A program made the position numbers and the translations under genes. Positions 13,735 through 25,205 of a stretch of 64,000 bases of DNA are shown one piece after another (the first letter of the stretch is position 1; each line of letters opens with the position of its first letter). Source of the DNA: Capitella teleta (taxonomy: Eukaryota > Annelida > Polychaeta > Capitellidae); contig KB301771.1 in NCBI GenBank assembly GCA_000328365.1, positions 294,021-358,020 on the forward strand. The letters are read 5' to 3'. The notes under the pieces were generated by a model. It saw only the letters and a list, made by a program, of their open reading frames with translations, was not told the origin of the DNA and did no database searches.

Positions 13735-15374
13735 TTATGACAATATTTTCCCACTATGTGCTATGTCAGCCAGTGATGTAACGCTGTGTTGCTCATTGGG
13801 ACAACTCTTGTTGTGATCTTCAGTCAAATTTTTCCTTAAAAATATGGAAGGTCCGTGCAGCACCCACGCGACCCCACAGGTGGCGGCCCCGAGGAGAGCA
13901 GCACACCCAATGGCGAGAAAAGATAGGTCATAGTTCATAGTCATGTCGAATATGAACCCTAGAAGTAAACAAAGTAGGTCAATTATTCCAAATAAAGCCA
14001 AGTCATACGTACCACAGAGTGGCGTGGCAATCAATGAGCTGATTCCGACGCCAATGTTGAGCAATGCAAAGGTTTTGGTCAAAGATTCGACACCCAGGAA
14101 GTCGACTAAAATGACCACAGGAAGGGTGTTACACACACCTGTTAGTGAGAGAAATGGTGATTGAATGAGACATACACTGAATGAGTAAACACCTACCAAT
14201 CACAGCACCAGAGAACACGGACGCTACTATGAGACCCTCATAGCTTTTCATGAGCAACATAGCAGAGATGGCAAGCACGCCAAATAAGGTTCCCACAAAG
14301 TACAAAAGTACTCGATTAAAAAAGTCTGATACAAAGGTAAGCAGTACTCGGAATACTGTGTTGAATATGTATATCAAAGACGCAAACGTGGTTGCATCAC
14401 CGATAGTGTAACCGTTGTGGATGGTGTAACTTGGGAGGTGATTGGGAAAAGCCACAATGTAGATTTTGGCGAAGAATTCACTCCACCAGAAGATGACGAA
14501 CGCGGGATGTCGCAGCACAGAGAAGTCGAACATAGCCTTCAATCTTCCTGAGCAGTCCAGATTTTTAGAAGCTTTCGGGGGGTTTTGGGGTGCCCAGAAA
14601 GACAACGCTAAAGGCACTCTATGTAACAATATGGCAGACATCATAAGAAGCGTCCCCCGCCAACTAAAGGCTTCGAGAAGAGTCTGCATAATGATAGGCC
14701 CAGCAATGTATCCAAAACTCCAGCCCAACATTCCGACACCGTTGGCTAAAGCTCTGCTTCGAGTAAAGTGTTGTTGAATGATAATTACGGAGGGCATTAA
14801 GGTCATCGATAAACCAACACCTGAAATGATTGTGAAAGTTTGAATTTCTGAGTTGCTATGAAGACGGGATATCTCACCACCAATGAATCCTTGAGTGATC
14901 TGCAAGAAGGACACATTGCTCGCTAGCGATGCCAATCCTGTCCCCAAGGCCAGAAGAAAAGATCCCATCGCCCCGACCTTAGCGCACCCCCATCTCTCCA
15001 CAAGTGGGCTAACGAGGATCGCTGAAATGGAAATCCTATGTTTAGTATAGAACTAGAGGCAGCAGCAACCTACTTGCAAAGCTCTGCACTGTGGATTGAA
15101 TAGCAGGCACCCACCCGACATCCGCTTTCGGGGCGTCGAAGTAGGTCGTGTATTCCACGTACAAAAAACCAAACGAACTGAAGTTGAGGCTGGTGATGGC
15201 ATTGAACAAACACACCCGAGCCAGCAGAAACCACGCCCCTGCGTCCTCCCGGTTCTCACAACGAGGCTTCTTCTTGACCACGTGATCCTCTTCCTCCACG
15301 TGGCGGCCCTTTTGGAATGACCCAAGCTCATGGTCTCCACACCGTTGAGGATCGTGTTCTTTTGAAGGAAGCAT
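13735..15374 (-). CDS. Monocarboxylate transporter-like protein (SLC16 family, MFS)
   Basis: Five exons join in phase: 15374-15074, 15021-14878, 14820-14197, 14138-14013, 13958-13735. The total is 1419 nt, giving a 472-residue protein with its own ATG and TAA. It is a twelve-helix major facilitator carrier expected in the plasma membrane. The N-terminal hydrophilic stretch (about 45 residues) is followed by the first helix with FGFLYVEYTTYF. The second SLC16 signature in TM5 is well kept: HFTRSRALANGVGMLG. A long central loop (NPPKASKNLDCSGRLKAMF) precedes TM7, as in MCTs. The first signature, normally DGGWGW, is degenerate here (EDAGAWF). The substrate cannot be told; several SLC16 members carry things other than lactate. 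The four introns are short (53-57 bp, 58 bp, 54 bp). Confidence 0.9.
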
Positions 15375-15833
15375 AACTGGCGTGTGCTAAGTCGCGCTTG
15401 TCAACATTACGCTGACTGATTTTTCTGCCAACGAAACACCGGATGTGAGATGCTGCGTAAGATACATTATAATTTAATAAGGCCTTGAGGTGCCGGGTAT
15501 CACTATCTCTGATCACGACGAATTAACATAAGTGCGCATACGCTTATGAACTGAGAAAGGCCAATAGTCCACAAAGCTCACTCACTTTACACATTTAAGT
15601 AGCAGTGCCATATCCTCATATAATAATAATATGCATGCTCTTTCTGTCTCCCCCTCGAGAACTATTTATCAATAATGTAGGCCAAGTACAGTACTTGGTG
15701 CATGGATATTTTTCTCTGTTTATCTCTGTTCAGACGACTCAGATTGCAGGCAAAAGCCTCTGAGCTAGTAACGCTTCTAATACGCGCAGCAACGGGAACT
15801 CAGTCCGGTCAAAATAAGATTAAAGAGAGGAGA
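15375..15833. other. 5' flank of the monocarboxylate transporter gene
   Basis: This is the upstream side of the minus-strand transporter. No obvious TATA box is seen close to the ATG at 15374 and no other gene is visible. Confidence 0.4.
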
Positions 15834-16100
15834 ACTGGTTACAAATAGACTTTGAGTCGTTATTTGACGCACCAAAGATGATTCCTGATCCACACACGGA
15901 ATATCCCCGATTTTGTGGAAGATATAATGCTAATTATAGGCGTGACGCCAGACTCTAGCTGTCATGAAACATCGAGTTCTCATCTTTTACAATGGACCTC
16001 GTTATATCAGCGTGTCCTACGACTAAAACCCCTGGATATTGGTATATATTCTTTTCGGAAATAGAACGACTAATCATTTTGCCACCAGTCAGGCGCAATT
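15834..16100 (+). mobile_element. Partial MITE, TTAA-type family T1
   Basis: The terminal sequence AGAGAGGAGAACTGGTTAC and the following 250 bp match the full copy at 18166-18868 (reverse orientation) and the partial copy at 21902. Shared internal phrases are GACTTTGAGTCGTTATTTGA and TCATTTTGCCACCAGTCAGG. The copy stops abruptly after the last phrase and abuts a truncated mariner-type MITE. Confidence 0.75.
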
Positions 16101-16109
16101 TTTTTATAT

Positions 16110-17060
16110 GTTCAAATAAGGCATCGCTCTCAGCACGCTGCTACACTTAGTGACCTATCGCATACTAGTACATGTATGCGAGGGATGATCGTTGAGTAGA
16201 CCTTACAGTGCATCATAATGGGAACGCATCGTACATTGTAAATTGGCGGGATGGTGGAGGTGATAGCAGTGAATGTCGCCAAACAGCTCTGACTTTTTCA
16301 GCATTTTTGGTTCAAGAATATGTTGTTACAATCCAAATGCGCTCTTCTGTCGTTATTCTGGTACGTAGCATATCGCGTAATCATAATGTAACGACCTACT
16401 CAAGAAATAACAACAACGAAGAGGATAAAAATCATAAAACAACTGCAAAGTAAAATACTCACTAAAATCAACATTTTTCGCGGAAAAATATGATGCTGCG
16501 CAGCGAGCGCCAGAAAACGCCCGCGAAATATTTGTTTGCCGCCGGTCGTTTAAATCGTACGCATTATTAATTATCTTCATGCATCCAATACTATTTTTTC
16601 GTAAATTTATAATTATAGGATGAACGAACTATTCTATTGTTTGTGAGTGCTGTTGTTGAGATTGTGGCACTAATGTGTATCTAATAAAATCAAAACAAAG
16701 CAGATAATTATTTGGTACTGCAGTGCCACGCAAGAGATGACATTCCACAAAGCTGGTTCATGGGCCCACCTGATTACGCTCACACAGACGCTCTTCTCGA
16801 TCACTTACCACTCGTATTTAACTGTTCCTTTTTCATTCAAAATTAACTTCTTATTCGATTTCTATGCCTAAATTGGTGCATATAAAACAACATAGTCAAC
16901 CCAAATCAGGCATATATTTTTTTTTAATTACGGATAATTTAGCAATGTTTTTGTTTGTTTGTTTGTTTTTTTGTTTGTTTGTTTGCTTTTTGTTTGTTTG
17001 TTTTTTTTTTTGGTGGGGGGGGGTTAACATGGAGTAGATAGACTACTTTGACTCACTCTG
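16110..17060 (+). mobile_element. 5'-truncated non-autonomous mariner-type element (copy A)
   Basis: From about 16110 to 17060 the sequence matches copy C at 43622-44736, including CTTACAGTGCATAATAATG-like text and ATTGTGGCACTAATGTGTAT. The right terminal repeat is intact (TAGATAGACTACTTTGACTC then ACTCTG) and is followed by TA at 17061-17062. The left terminal repeat is missing. A GTTT-rich microsatellite and a G run occupy 16930-17020. It has no coding capacity. Confidence 0.75.
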
Positions 17061-17062
17061 TA

Positions 17063-18161
17063 TACACCACGATCTTTCACCCCATGTGGGATGTTATTGA
17101 GGTCAGTTGACCTGTAAATAATCCCTGGTAATGCCTGACACTTATCATTATGGCATTATGGTCAGGGTGTGATTTTAGCACAGGTCCGACGCCCGCAGCC
17201 CTGTAATAATGCCCACGAACTAGTAAATTTTCCTTGTGGGTAGCCCGCCCGGACCTGTAAAAAATTTAAAGCAAAAGTTGCGTTATGACTCAGTTATGAC
17301 TCGCAGCAAGCTTGGCTGATGTGGAGCGGCTAATTCAGCCAAGTGAATTTAGTCAAATCCAAATCCATTCAGTTGGAAACACTCCTAACAATGGATTTTA
17401 ATCCAGATTCTGCAATTGACTTGTGGGTGAGGGGTGTGTCAAGGGAGAGACGTCCTCCGATCATACCATATGGATCTCGTCTGATTAATGACCCTGATTA
17501 GGAGGATGCTGATCAAGAGGTATTGGTGAGAAACCTGATAATGAATTACAAAATATTTATAACTATTTTGTGACTTAGATATATTTTTGCCTCTGTGATT
17601 AATTAAACCCAAACAGAAACGTTACAGGTGCGCATAACGAGTCATGTCATAACATGTCTCACTTTGCCACATCGAGGTGCTACAAATTTTTCTTTAATTA
17701 ATTAAGCCCAGAAATATAACAAATTTCGCATGTTTTAGTATCTCTGAATACCATGAAAACATTTCAATAGACATCTTAGTCTAATAAGGAGTAAATCGTC
17801 ACTGAATTCAAATGGTCAGCGGTGTTTCATGAATTTTGATCCTGTGGTGGAGATCAAACTATTCAGTACTTCTCTAGTATAAGTATTCTCTCAAGTTTGT
17901 TTTCCATAACTAGAAAACATCGTTACATTAAACAATCTAATAAATAATAATAAGTGTATAGTTCGCTACACACATACAGCTAGTGCGTTATGAACTTACG
18001 ATTTCATAAATACAAGTTCGTTGGTTTAATTGTGCCTTGTGCAATCATGTCACCGAAGTCTTTTTGTGAAGATTGGATTAAATAATTTTGGTGCGTTGGG
18101 GTCAAATTCCCTTTTTAATTTTCTGCTCAGAAAATGAATCCAAAATGAAAGTAAGTAACTC
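17063..18161. other. Unassigned AT-rich stretch
   Basis: I see no gene, no terminal repeats and no match to another part of the window in this interval. Confidence 0.4.
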
Positions 18162-18165
18162 TTAA

Positions 18166-18868
18166 AGGGATGGGGAACTAAATTTTAAGTGATGTTCTAT
18201 TGACTCATAGCACCAATTGATAGCATTCCGTGCCAAGAGTACCCTGCCTGGATGCAAGCGTAAGGAAATAATGCATTCCGAATATCGGAGTTAGCATTGC
18301 GCCTATGGGAGAATGGCTTCCATTGCGAAGTATAGGAGGCAAACGTCAGCTGATGGCTTGGTTTGGCTGATGGCTGATTGGTCCCGTTCCCCTCGTGAAG
18401 TTATCGATTTCAGCCAATCAGAGCAGATCATCTTCGCCATAAAAGGACATCTTTGTTGTTAACGAAACGAAAGCGCATGCGTGGTGCACTCTGGCTGACC
18501 TTTTTACTGTTTCAGGATGAAAACGTGGTAGGTGTCCTAGAAAATCGCTTGTTAAAATAAGAAAAATAGCGAAAAATATTTTTTGTTTGCGCCTGACTGG
18601 TGGCAAAATGATTATTCTATCCATTTCCGAAAAGAAAATAAAAAAATATCCCGGGGTTTAGTCGCAGGACACGGTGATATGACGAGGCCCATTGTAAAAG
18701 ATGGGGAACTCAGTGTTTCATCACAGCGACTGACGTCACGCCTAATTAGCATTATATCTCCCACGAAATCGTTAGCGATGATATTCCTTGTGTGAGCCAG
18801 GCATAGGAATCATCTTTGGTGCATCAAATAACGACTCAAAGTCCATTTTCGACCAGTTCTCCTTCCCT
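18166..18868 (-). mobile_element. Full-length MITE with TTAA duplication, family T1
   Basis: TTAA at 18162-18165 and 18869-18872 flanks a 703-bp element. Its ends form a terminal inverted repeat: AGGGATGGGGAACT on the left against AGGGAAGGAGAACT read inward from the right. There is no open reading frame of note. TTAA duplication is the hallmark of piggyBac-type transposition, so it is probably mobilised by a piggyBac-like transposase. Two partial relatives lie at 15834 and 21902 in the opposite orientation. Its right TTAA directly adjoins the next transposon. Confidence 0.82.
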
Positions 18869-18870
18869 TT

Positions 18871-20733
18871 AAGGGCCGTTCACATAATTATGTGCGGGCG
18901 GGCGTTTTCCGCCCGCACGCAGCATTTTCCATCTCACTATTTTATGTTTGCGCGTTCACATATGCGGCTGCGTTTCTGCGGGCGTTTCCCGCCCGCAATC
19001 AGATGGGTCGGTTTGGAAAACAGAATGCGGGCGGCGTGATCTGCGCATGCGCGACTGCATTCGGCGATTGGAATTCAGAGAGGAAACATCCGGCTGAAGA
19101 AGAGCGAGCATGAAGAATGATCCAGTTGTGGCGCTTATTGAACTTGTACGATAGTAGAAGATGGGGGAAACAGATACTGGACTAACATATTTTATAACAT
19201 GGAGTCAAATTGCCTTTGGAGTGATGGTAGGTGCAATTATAATTTTCTACTCATTGTGAATTTTAATGAATGGGTGTTTTGTAAACAACACATTTGAGTA
19301 ATATGTACACAATGACAATTGTCAAATAGACTGTCGTTTAAATGATAATAAATGTCCCTTTGTCTAAGTCAAAATATCTGAGAAGACGCTGATGTAATAC
19401 ATTGTAATACACATTCTTTCCCAGGCTTTCGTAAAAGTCGCGAAAATCGACATCACTGTCGTTTTCCATACTTCGATCGTCTGCAGTTTCGCGCCAAAAT
19501 TTAGATCTTTCTTTTTTTTCACTCTGTACTTCTCGCTTACCACGCTTCTAGCGAAGAATAGGCAACAATAATTAATATTTTATGATTGCCGGAGATCGCA
19601 GTCAGTAATCATAACGTTAAATATAATCATAACGTTATTATCTTGTCAACAACGATGTTTATATTGCATTGTAATTCCTCTTATCTTTCTTTTCAGCCTT
19701 GAAACAGATCGTGGTGCAGAGGAACCTGCTCTGGATATGAGCCAGCAGGCATTCCGGAGTAAGCGGCCCAGGTCATCGTGTGCCGTACCAAACCAGCTCG
19801 AGGCCCACAGGGAGTCAAGGAGGCAATTGATGGCTACTGGTGACGATCCGAAAGACCATTTCTTCTGAGCATGTGCAGAGAATGCAACCTGAGCAAAACA
19901 TCCTTCTACAACTACGGATTATGGAGCCCTTCCATAAGGCAGAGGCGGCTCCATTTCAAGTCTGAACTCCGGATGCCCATGCTTCAGTAACCCACGCACC
20001 TTCTCCCCAAGCTTCTCATGTTTTCCAGACCCCAGTAATCAAGGACAGAGCTCAGTGTCATAGCCCAGGCAATGCAGGCGCGGAAATTAACTATACTACT
20101 TGAATGTTGATGTTCATTTCATATCATTTATTGAGCTCATTAAATTCATTTGATAATTACGTCTATTCAAAGTGTCAAATTGATTGTGTCATTGTCTAGT
20201 TTTTAATAAACATGTGTTTTTCTTGAATATGCCGTTTTCTCAATTATATATGGAGGGTCAAATCGTGCGTTGATGCCTAATATATGGTATGTACTGGGTA
20301 ATACGTTACTGAAAACTAACCTAATTTCGTAACTTATTAATGAGCAATAATTATCTCTATTATATATAGTGTGAAACCACCTATACAAATGTGTAGTATT
20401 AAAAAGGATAATCTAATTTAATGTATGGATTGATAAGCAATTAAGCAAGTACAGGAATGGGAGACATGGATACCTAATAGATTATATGAAAGTATACACG
20501 TATCTCAGTGTACAAACGCCGCATTTTTTAATCAATTAATTTTTTATTTATTTTTCTCTCCGGTGACGATCGCCAGTGTTGCCTGCGCAGAAACTACAAA
20601 TCAAATGAGAAATATGGCCCGCACGCACGAACCGCCCGCACATATGTGAACGCAACGCATTTGCGGGCCGTCCGGCACGTGCGGGCGGAAAACGCCCGCA
20701 CGTGCCGCACGCACATATGTGAACGGCCCTTTA
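18871..20733 (+). mobile_element. PIF/Harbinger-like element with MADF and BESS remnants (copy 1)
   Basis: Terminal inverted repeats begin GGGCCGTTCACAT and the inner parts are very GC-rich, GCCCGCA-repetitive sequence. Near the left end a start codon opens MKNDPVVALIELVR and then hits stops, which is the opening of a MADF DNA-binding domain. At 19790-19965 a second segment reads RRQLMATGDDPKDHF, then in another frame MQPEQNILLQLRIMEPFHKA, which matches the BESS motif that ends MADF-BESS proteins. PIF/Harbinger elements carry such an accessory gene beside the DDE nuclease. No transposase is left, so this is a non-autonomous, decayed copy. A short relative lies at 49152-50034. Confidence 0.75.
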
Positions 20734-21897
20734 ATCATAACGATTCTTCGTAACCATGGCAACCTGGTGTACATATCATAAGGCTAGTAACGAATTATCG
20801 GTATATCCAACCGAGAGTAGAACAACATTATACCGGTTCGGTATTGATGCACAGCCTTAGTGCATTGAATCGGCTGAGGATTAATAAGTTCCACGTGTCT
20901 AGTGAATGAGAAGCTGACAGAAAAATTTGTGATGCAACTGATATTTAAATCCCACGAGTATGGCATGTAAGACAAATAAGTGAAACAAACAAAGCAATAC
21001 ATAGAAAATAGAATTAAGCAACAAAATTCTGCCAAAGCTTGGAATTTGTCTGGGATCCGTACTATCAGAATGAGTTAGATGGGTGGTAACGCCATGTACC
21101 ACTTCATGCCCATGTTCATGATGTCAGCCATGCACGAGTAACGTTATGATGTTCATATATATAGCATTGTGGATGACAGTGTATTGGACTATTGGTGAAT
21201 AAGTATCCTATAATTCTAGCATCCTGTTTGATTGAGGTGTCTCACTTGTGCGTTGGTCCATCGATTCCAGCTTTTCCTCATGAGCAATCCGTCCTTCGTT
21301 TCTTTGTCTTGTGTTTCTTGTGTTTTGCCACATTCACCCAAATGACTGAAGCAGACGAAACCTGAACCGCGCTGAGGGCAAGTGATCAGAAATCGAGAGA
21401 ATGAATTAACCATTTGTAAGGAAATATCATGGAAGTGATACACACTTTATATGAAACGCAACTCTCAAAGTTCCAAAAACCATGCACATAATTTCACCTC
21501 GTGACACATGTGACAGCTCGATAAATAACTATCCAAGTCTCAATTATTTAAAACACCCTCCTCTTATCTAAGCATACATTCTATTTCATGGATCCAAACT
21601 ACTTCATATATGACAGGGCTTCGAAGGTAAAATGTCCGTTCCACTGACAAAATAATAATAATACATGTGTAACACTGAAACATATCTACCTGTACTCAGA
21701 CTTTTCAGCTCGTAAACCACCATTCTGACCTGTTCTCTTGCATTTTAAGTAATCAGCACAATACGTCACCGTGAAATTGATAAATTCCCCGATAATACGG
21801 TAATTCACGGACTGGCAGATGGAGAATTCGTAAAAAAGAAATTCACACGAATCACTTTTAAAGCAAACCCCTTATTATTTGTAATAATTTATAGATA
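20734..21897. other. Unassigned stretch between transposons
   Basis: No gene or repeat with a second copy was found. Short frames at 20784-21102 and 21216-21443 (minus) have no recognisable domain. Confidence 0.4.
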
Positions 21898-21901
21898 TTA
21901 A

Positions 21902-22405
21902 AGGGAGGGAGAACTTGTTAAAAATGGACTTTGAGTCGTTATTTGATGCACCAAAAATGATTCCTGTGCCTGGCCCACACAAGGAATATCATCGCTAACG
22001 ATTTTGCGGGAGATATATTGCTAATTAGGCGTGACGTCAGACGCTGTGATGAAACACCGAGTTCCCCATCTTTTACAATGGGCCTCGTCATATCAGCGTG
22101 TCCTGCGACTAAACCCCTAGATATTTTTTTATTTTCTTTTCGGAAATAGATAGAATAATCATTTTGCCACCAGTCAGGCGCGAAAACAAAAAATATTTGT
22201 CGCTATTTTTCTTATTTTAACAAGCGATTTTCTAGGACACCTACCATGTTTCTCATCCTGAAACAGTAAAAAGGTCAGCCAGAGTGCACCATGCACGCAT
22301 GCGCTTTCGTTCCGTAAACAACAAAGATGTCCTTTTATGGCGAAGATGATCTGCTCTGATTGGCTGAAATCGATAGCTTCACGAGGGGAACGGGACCAAT
22401 CACGG
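21902..22405 (+). mobile_element. Partial MITE, family T1
   Basis: TTAA at 21898-21901 is followed by AGGGAGGGAGAACTTG and about 500 bp that match the full copy at 18166-18868 in the opposite orientation. Shared text includes GTCCTTTTATGGCGAAGATG and GCCAGAGTGCACCATG. The right end is missing. A Tc1 transposase fragment begins within a few bases of the breakpoint. Confidence 0.78.
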
Positions 22406-22431
22406 CAAGCCTTAAGAGCGTCGGATGGAGT

Positions 22432-22690
22432 TTAGCATTTCGAAGTCATCGTCGAACTGTTGGCCCACATATTGGGGTCAGTGGAATCCGACGATGTCGT
22501 CTGCGGTCCAGTAGATGGACGGAAACGGTCTCGGAGGTGACTCAACAGGGTTGCGGGGTCCTGACTCCTGGTCGTAACCAGAGGTCTCCCAAACCTGGGT
22601 CGATCTTCCACTATCCCTATGGTGTTGAAGTGTTGACGGAGGGTAAGCAGTGTAGCCTCGGTACAGTTAAATAGCGCGAAACGTGTTGTA
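22432..22690 (-). mobile_element. Tc1/mariner transposase N-terminal fragment
   Basis: The minus-strand frame contains LRQHFNTIGIVEDRPRFGRP and then LLSHLRDRFRPSTG. This is the linker and GRPR-like hook between the two helix-turn-helix halves of a Tc1 transposase DNA-binding domain. The first helix-turn-helix is poorly kept and the DDE catalytic domain is absent, so it is a dead fragment. No terminal repeats were found. Confidence 0.7.
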
Positions 22691-24106
22691 CAGGAACGGC
22701 TAATGATTGATTTATGTTCATGCCTGATTTTTGGAGATATCCAAAAAGAACAATCTTCTTTATTCATCTCTATTGTTGTTCAACTAAGCACAATTTTCCT
22801 CTCTTCTATTCATAAAATTCAGTGTGACCATTTTTGAACACATGCAACTGATTTGGAAAAGTTCAAATTCTTTTGAGCCCATGATACAATGAATATAATA
22901 CTGTATAGTTTCTTTTGTTGTTCAGTATATAAGAAGCAGCATATCGAGCAGCTAATAATATATATATATGTTAAAACGTGAATTTATAAATCTGAATAAA
23001 AATGTGAAAACTATACAAATCAACCGAGTTTTGTAATATTAATTTTAATTAATTTTAATAATTTTAATATAATTTAATATTTGTAATTTTAATTTTAATA
23101 TTGGAGCCTTAATCACAAAAACCAAGGAAAGGAGCATGGTTAAGTGTCGTAAATGGAATGAGGACAACCACGAAGCTCCGTGTCAGGTTGTTTAATGATA
23201 CGACAAAGCTGAGAAAGAAATGATACAAGAATGAATAAACAATCAATATAATTGATACCCGAGTGAGTCTTACATTAGATGGTTGTCTGTATAGCTAAAT
23301 TTACAGGAGGCGGCTTCAATTAAATGCCCGAGCAAACAATGTCTAACGAGCAGACGACGGCCACACCAACAATGGAGCTGCAAACTGGGTGTTGCACAAT
23401 GCAGAGCATAGTCAAAATGCAATTTATTTATTGCGCAAATCATGGCACGTGAAATGAAGTAGTTTTAACATGAGCGAGTCGTGCTTATATGTCAGTACAT
23501 ACTATATATAGTATACTATGATTCGCTTTATGCCAATTCCACACCCATGTAATAATACTAAATGTCTGGCGAACCTAAATGCAGACAGATCATATTGTAA
23601 CCGACGTAAAACGTAAATTTGGAAATAATTCCCAAATCACAGACTGTCACAACGTTTTGCGCAATCGACGCTGATCAAAACAGACCAGTCCAGTTTTGAT
23701 TACCTCGTTTCGGTTTGTCCAAACACCCGCTTCCGGTAGAATATTCATTCATTCTAGTACGGACGAACACTTGATGTTCATCAGCATACGATATGCAATC
23801 ATGGACACGCATGTCGGGGCATCTTGGATGTCCATGTCAGCCAATTATGAAGCGGGTCAATAGCCCTTCAATGCATAATGCATGTCGTGCGCCGTTCTCG
23901 CCACGGTTAGAGAGTGTGTGAGATGAACGAGGAGACGTTGATCACTTTCAGTTGATGTTGCAGAGGTCCCCCGTGTCTCACGCACGATGATTTCGCGTGG
24001 TATTTGCTAGGCTTTTAGGTCTTCATCAAATATACATCATGCCGGACGGTCTCATTGGATAAGGCGAGCAAGGGATGTGTCAGCATAGGTTTTGATAGAG
24101 CAGCGA
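22691..24106. other. AT-rich intergenic region, upstream flank of the tetraspan gene
   Basis: Simple TTTTAATATAAT-type sequence fills 23036-23105. At 23336-23405 lies a short sequence (TCTAACGAGCAGACG to GGGTGTTGCACAATG) that recurs at 46189-46251. No gene is seen. Confidence 0.5.
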
Positions 24107-24115
24107 TATATAAAT
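24107..24115 (+). promoter_or_regulatory. TATA box of the CACNG-like gene
   Basis: TATATAAAT lies 40 bp upstream of the start codon at 24155. If it works as a TATA box the 5' leader would be only about 10-20 nt long. Confidence 0.5.
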
Positions 24116-24154
24116 GCCAAGCAATTCACTCGCTCGCCTCTGTGCCTACTCGAC

Positions 24155-25173
24155 ATGGCAAGAAAGCGAAACTTGTTCGCCAAGGCGTTTGTGATCAGTT
24201 TAAATCTGACCGCTTTGCTTACCTTTACCGTTGCCTTGACAACCGGGGGTTGGATCACCATCCAAGAACCAGTACAACCTGAGATCTCACCGTTTTACAA
24301 TGAGGCCGCGGGCACAGATTATGCTCCGATGCTCATGTATGAAGAAGAGATCTCGAGCGAATTGCCGACACAATGCGTCACGGTGTCGGATGCAGGTCTG
24401 TGGAGTTTGTGCGTTCGATTAGTGTGCACCAAGAACATGACATTGTCTGAGGGTATTGAAGGTGAGTGGGCTTTCAACCCGCGTTTTAATTACTGCTCCT
24501 AATTCACTGGTGTGGTGTGGTAATGCTCTTTTGTCGTTCTTTCTCTCATTGGACCTATCTACAATTCCATATATTTGCATTGTGCTTATAAACTGCAAGC
24601 ACATTTTGAAACACTTTGTAGAGTTTATCATGGGCTTAACGTTTAGAGGGTGAATCAACGTAATAATAATTATTAATAATTTTATACATTTATAAAACGC
24701 AATGGTTTGTACCCTTCTATGTATTGTACAATAAGATACATAAGATGGATAAAAAGAAACTGTTATTTAAAACTAAATGCAATATTGAAAAGATGGGGGA
24801 AAAGCACTTGTGCATGTAATAAATCGAAATGTTCAGGTATATAAATTCCAAGTACGCACAGCACTTTTATGAGAACCCATCGATAATTTCCAAAGATGTA
24901 CTTCCATTGGCACAAATATATCTCCATTAAAAAGCATACTGCCATTTCTATATTAACTACCAAAGGACTTGTTTAAAACGAACTCGTGGACTGGCATGAA
25001 ATCTGACACGTTCCTTCAAAGTATCAATAAACTAGTTCACGATTAAGCCGCGATAAAAATCTCTTTATCCATCAATTTCAAGATTCGGTTGCCATAACGA
25101 TACATGCGGAGACGCGGGGTCTAATAAACCCTGTGCATAAACTCGATCAGATGTCCCGTTTGTATTGTGTGTG

Positions 25174-25205
<32 letters not shown>

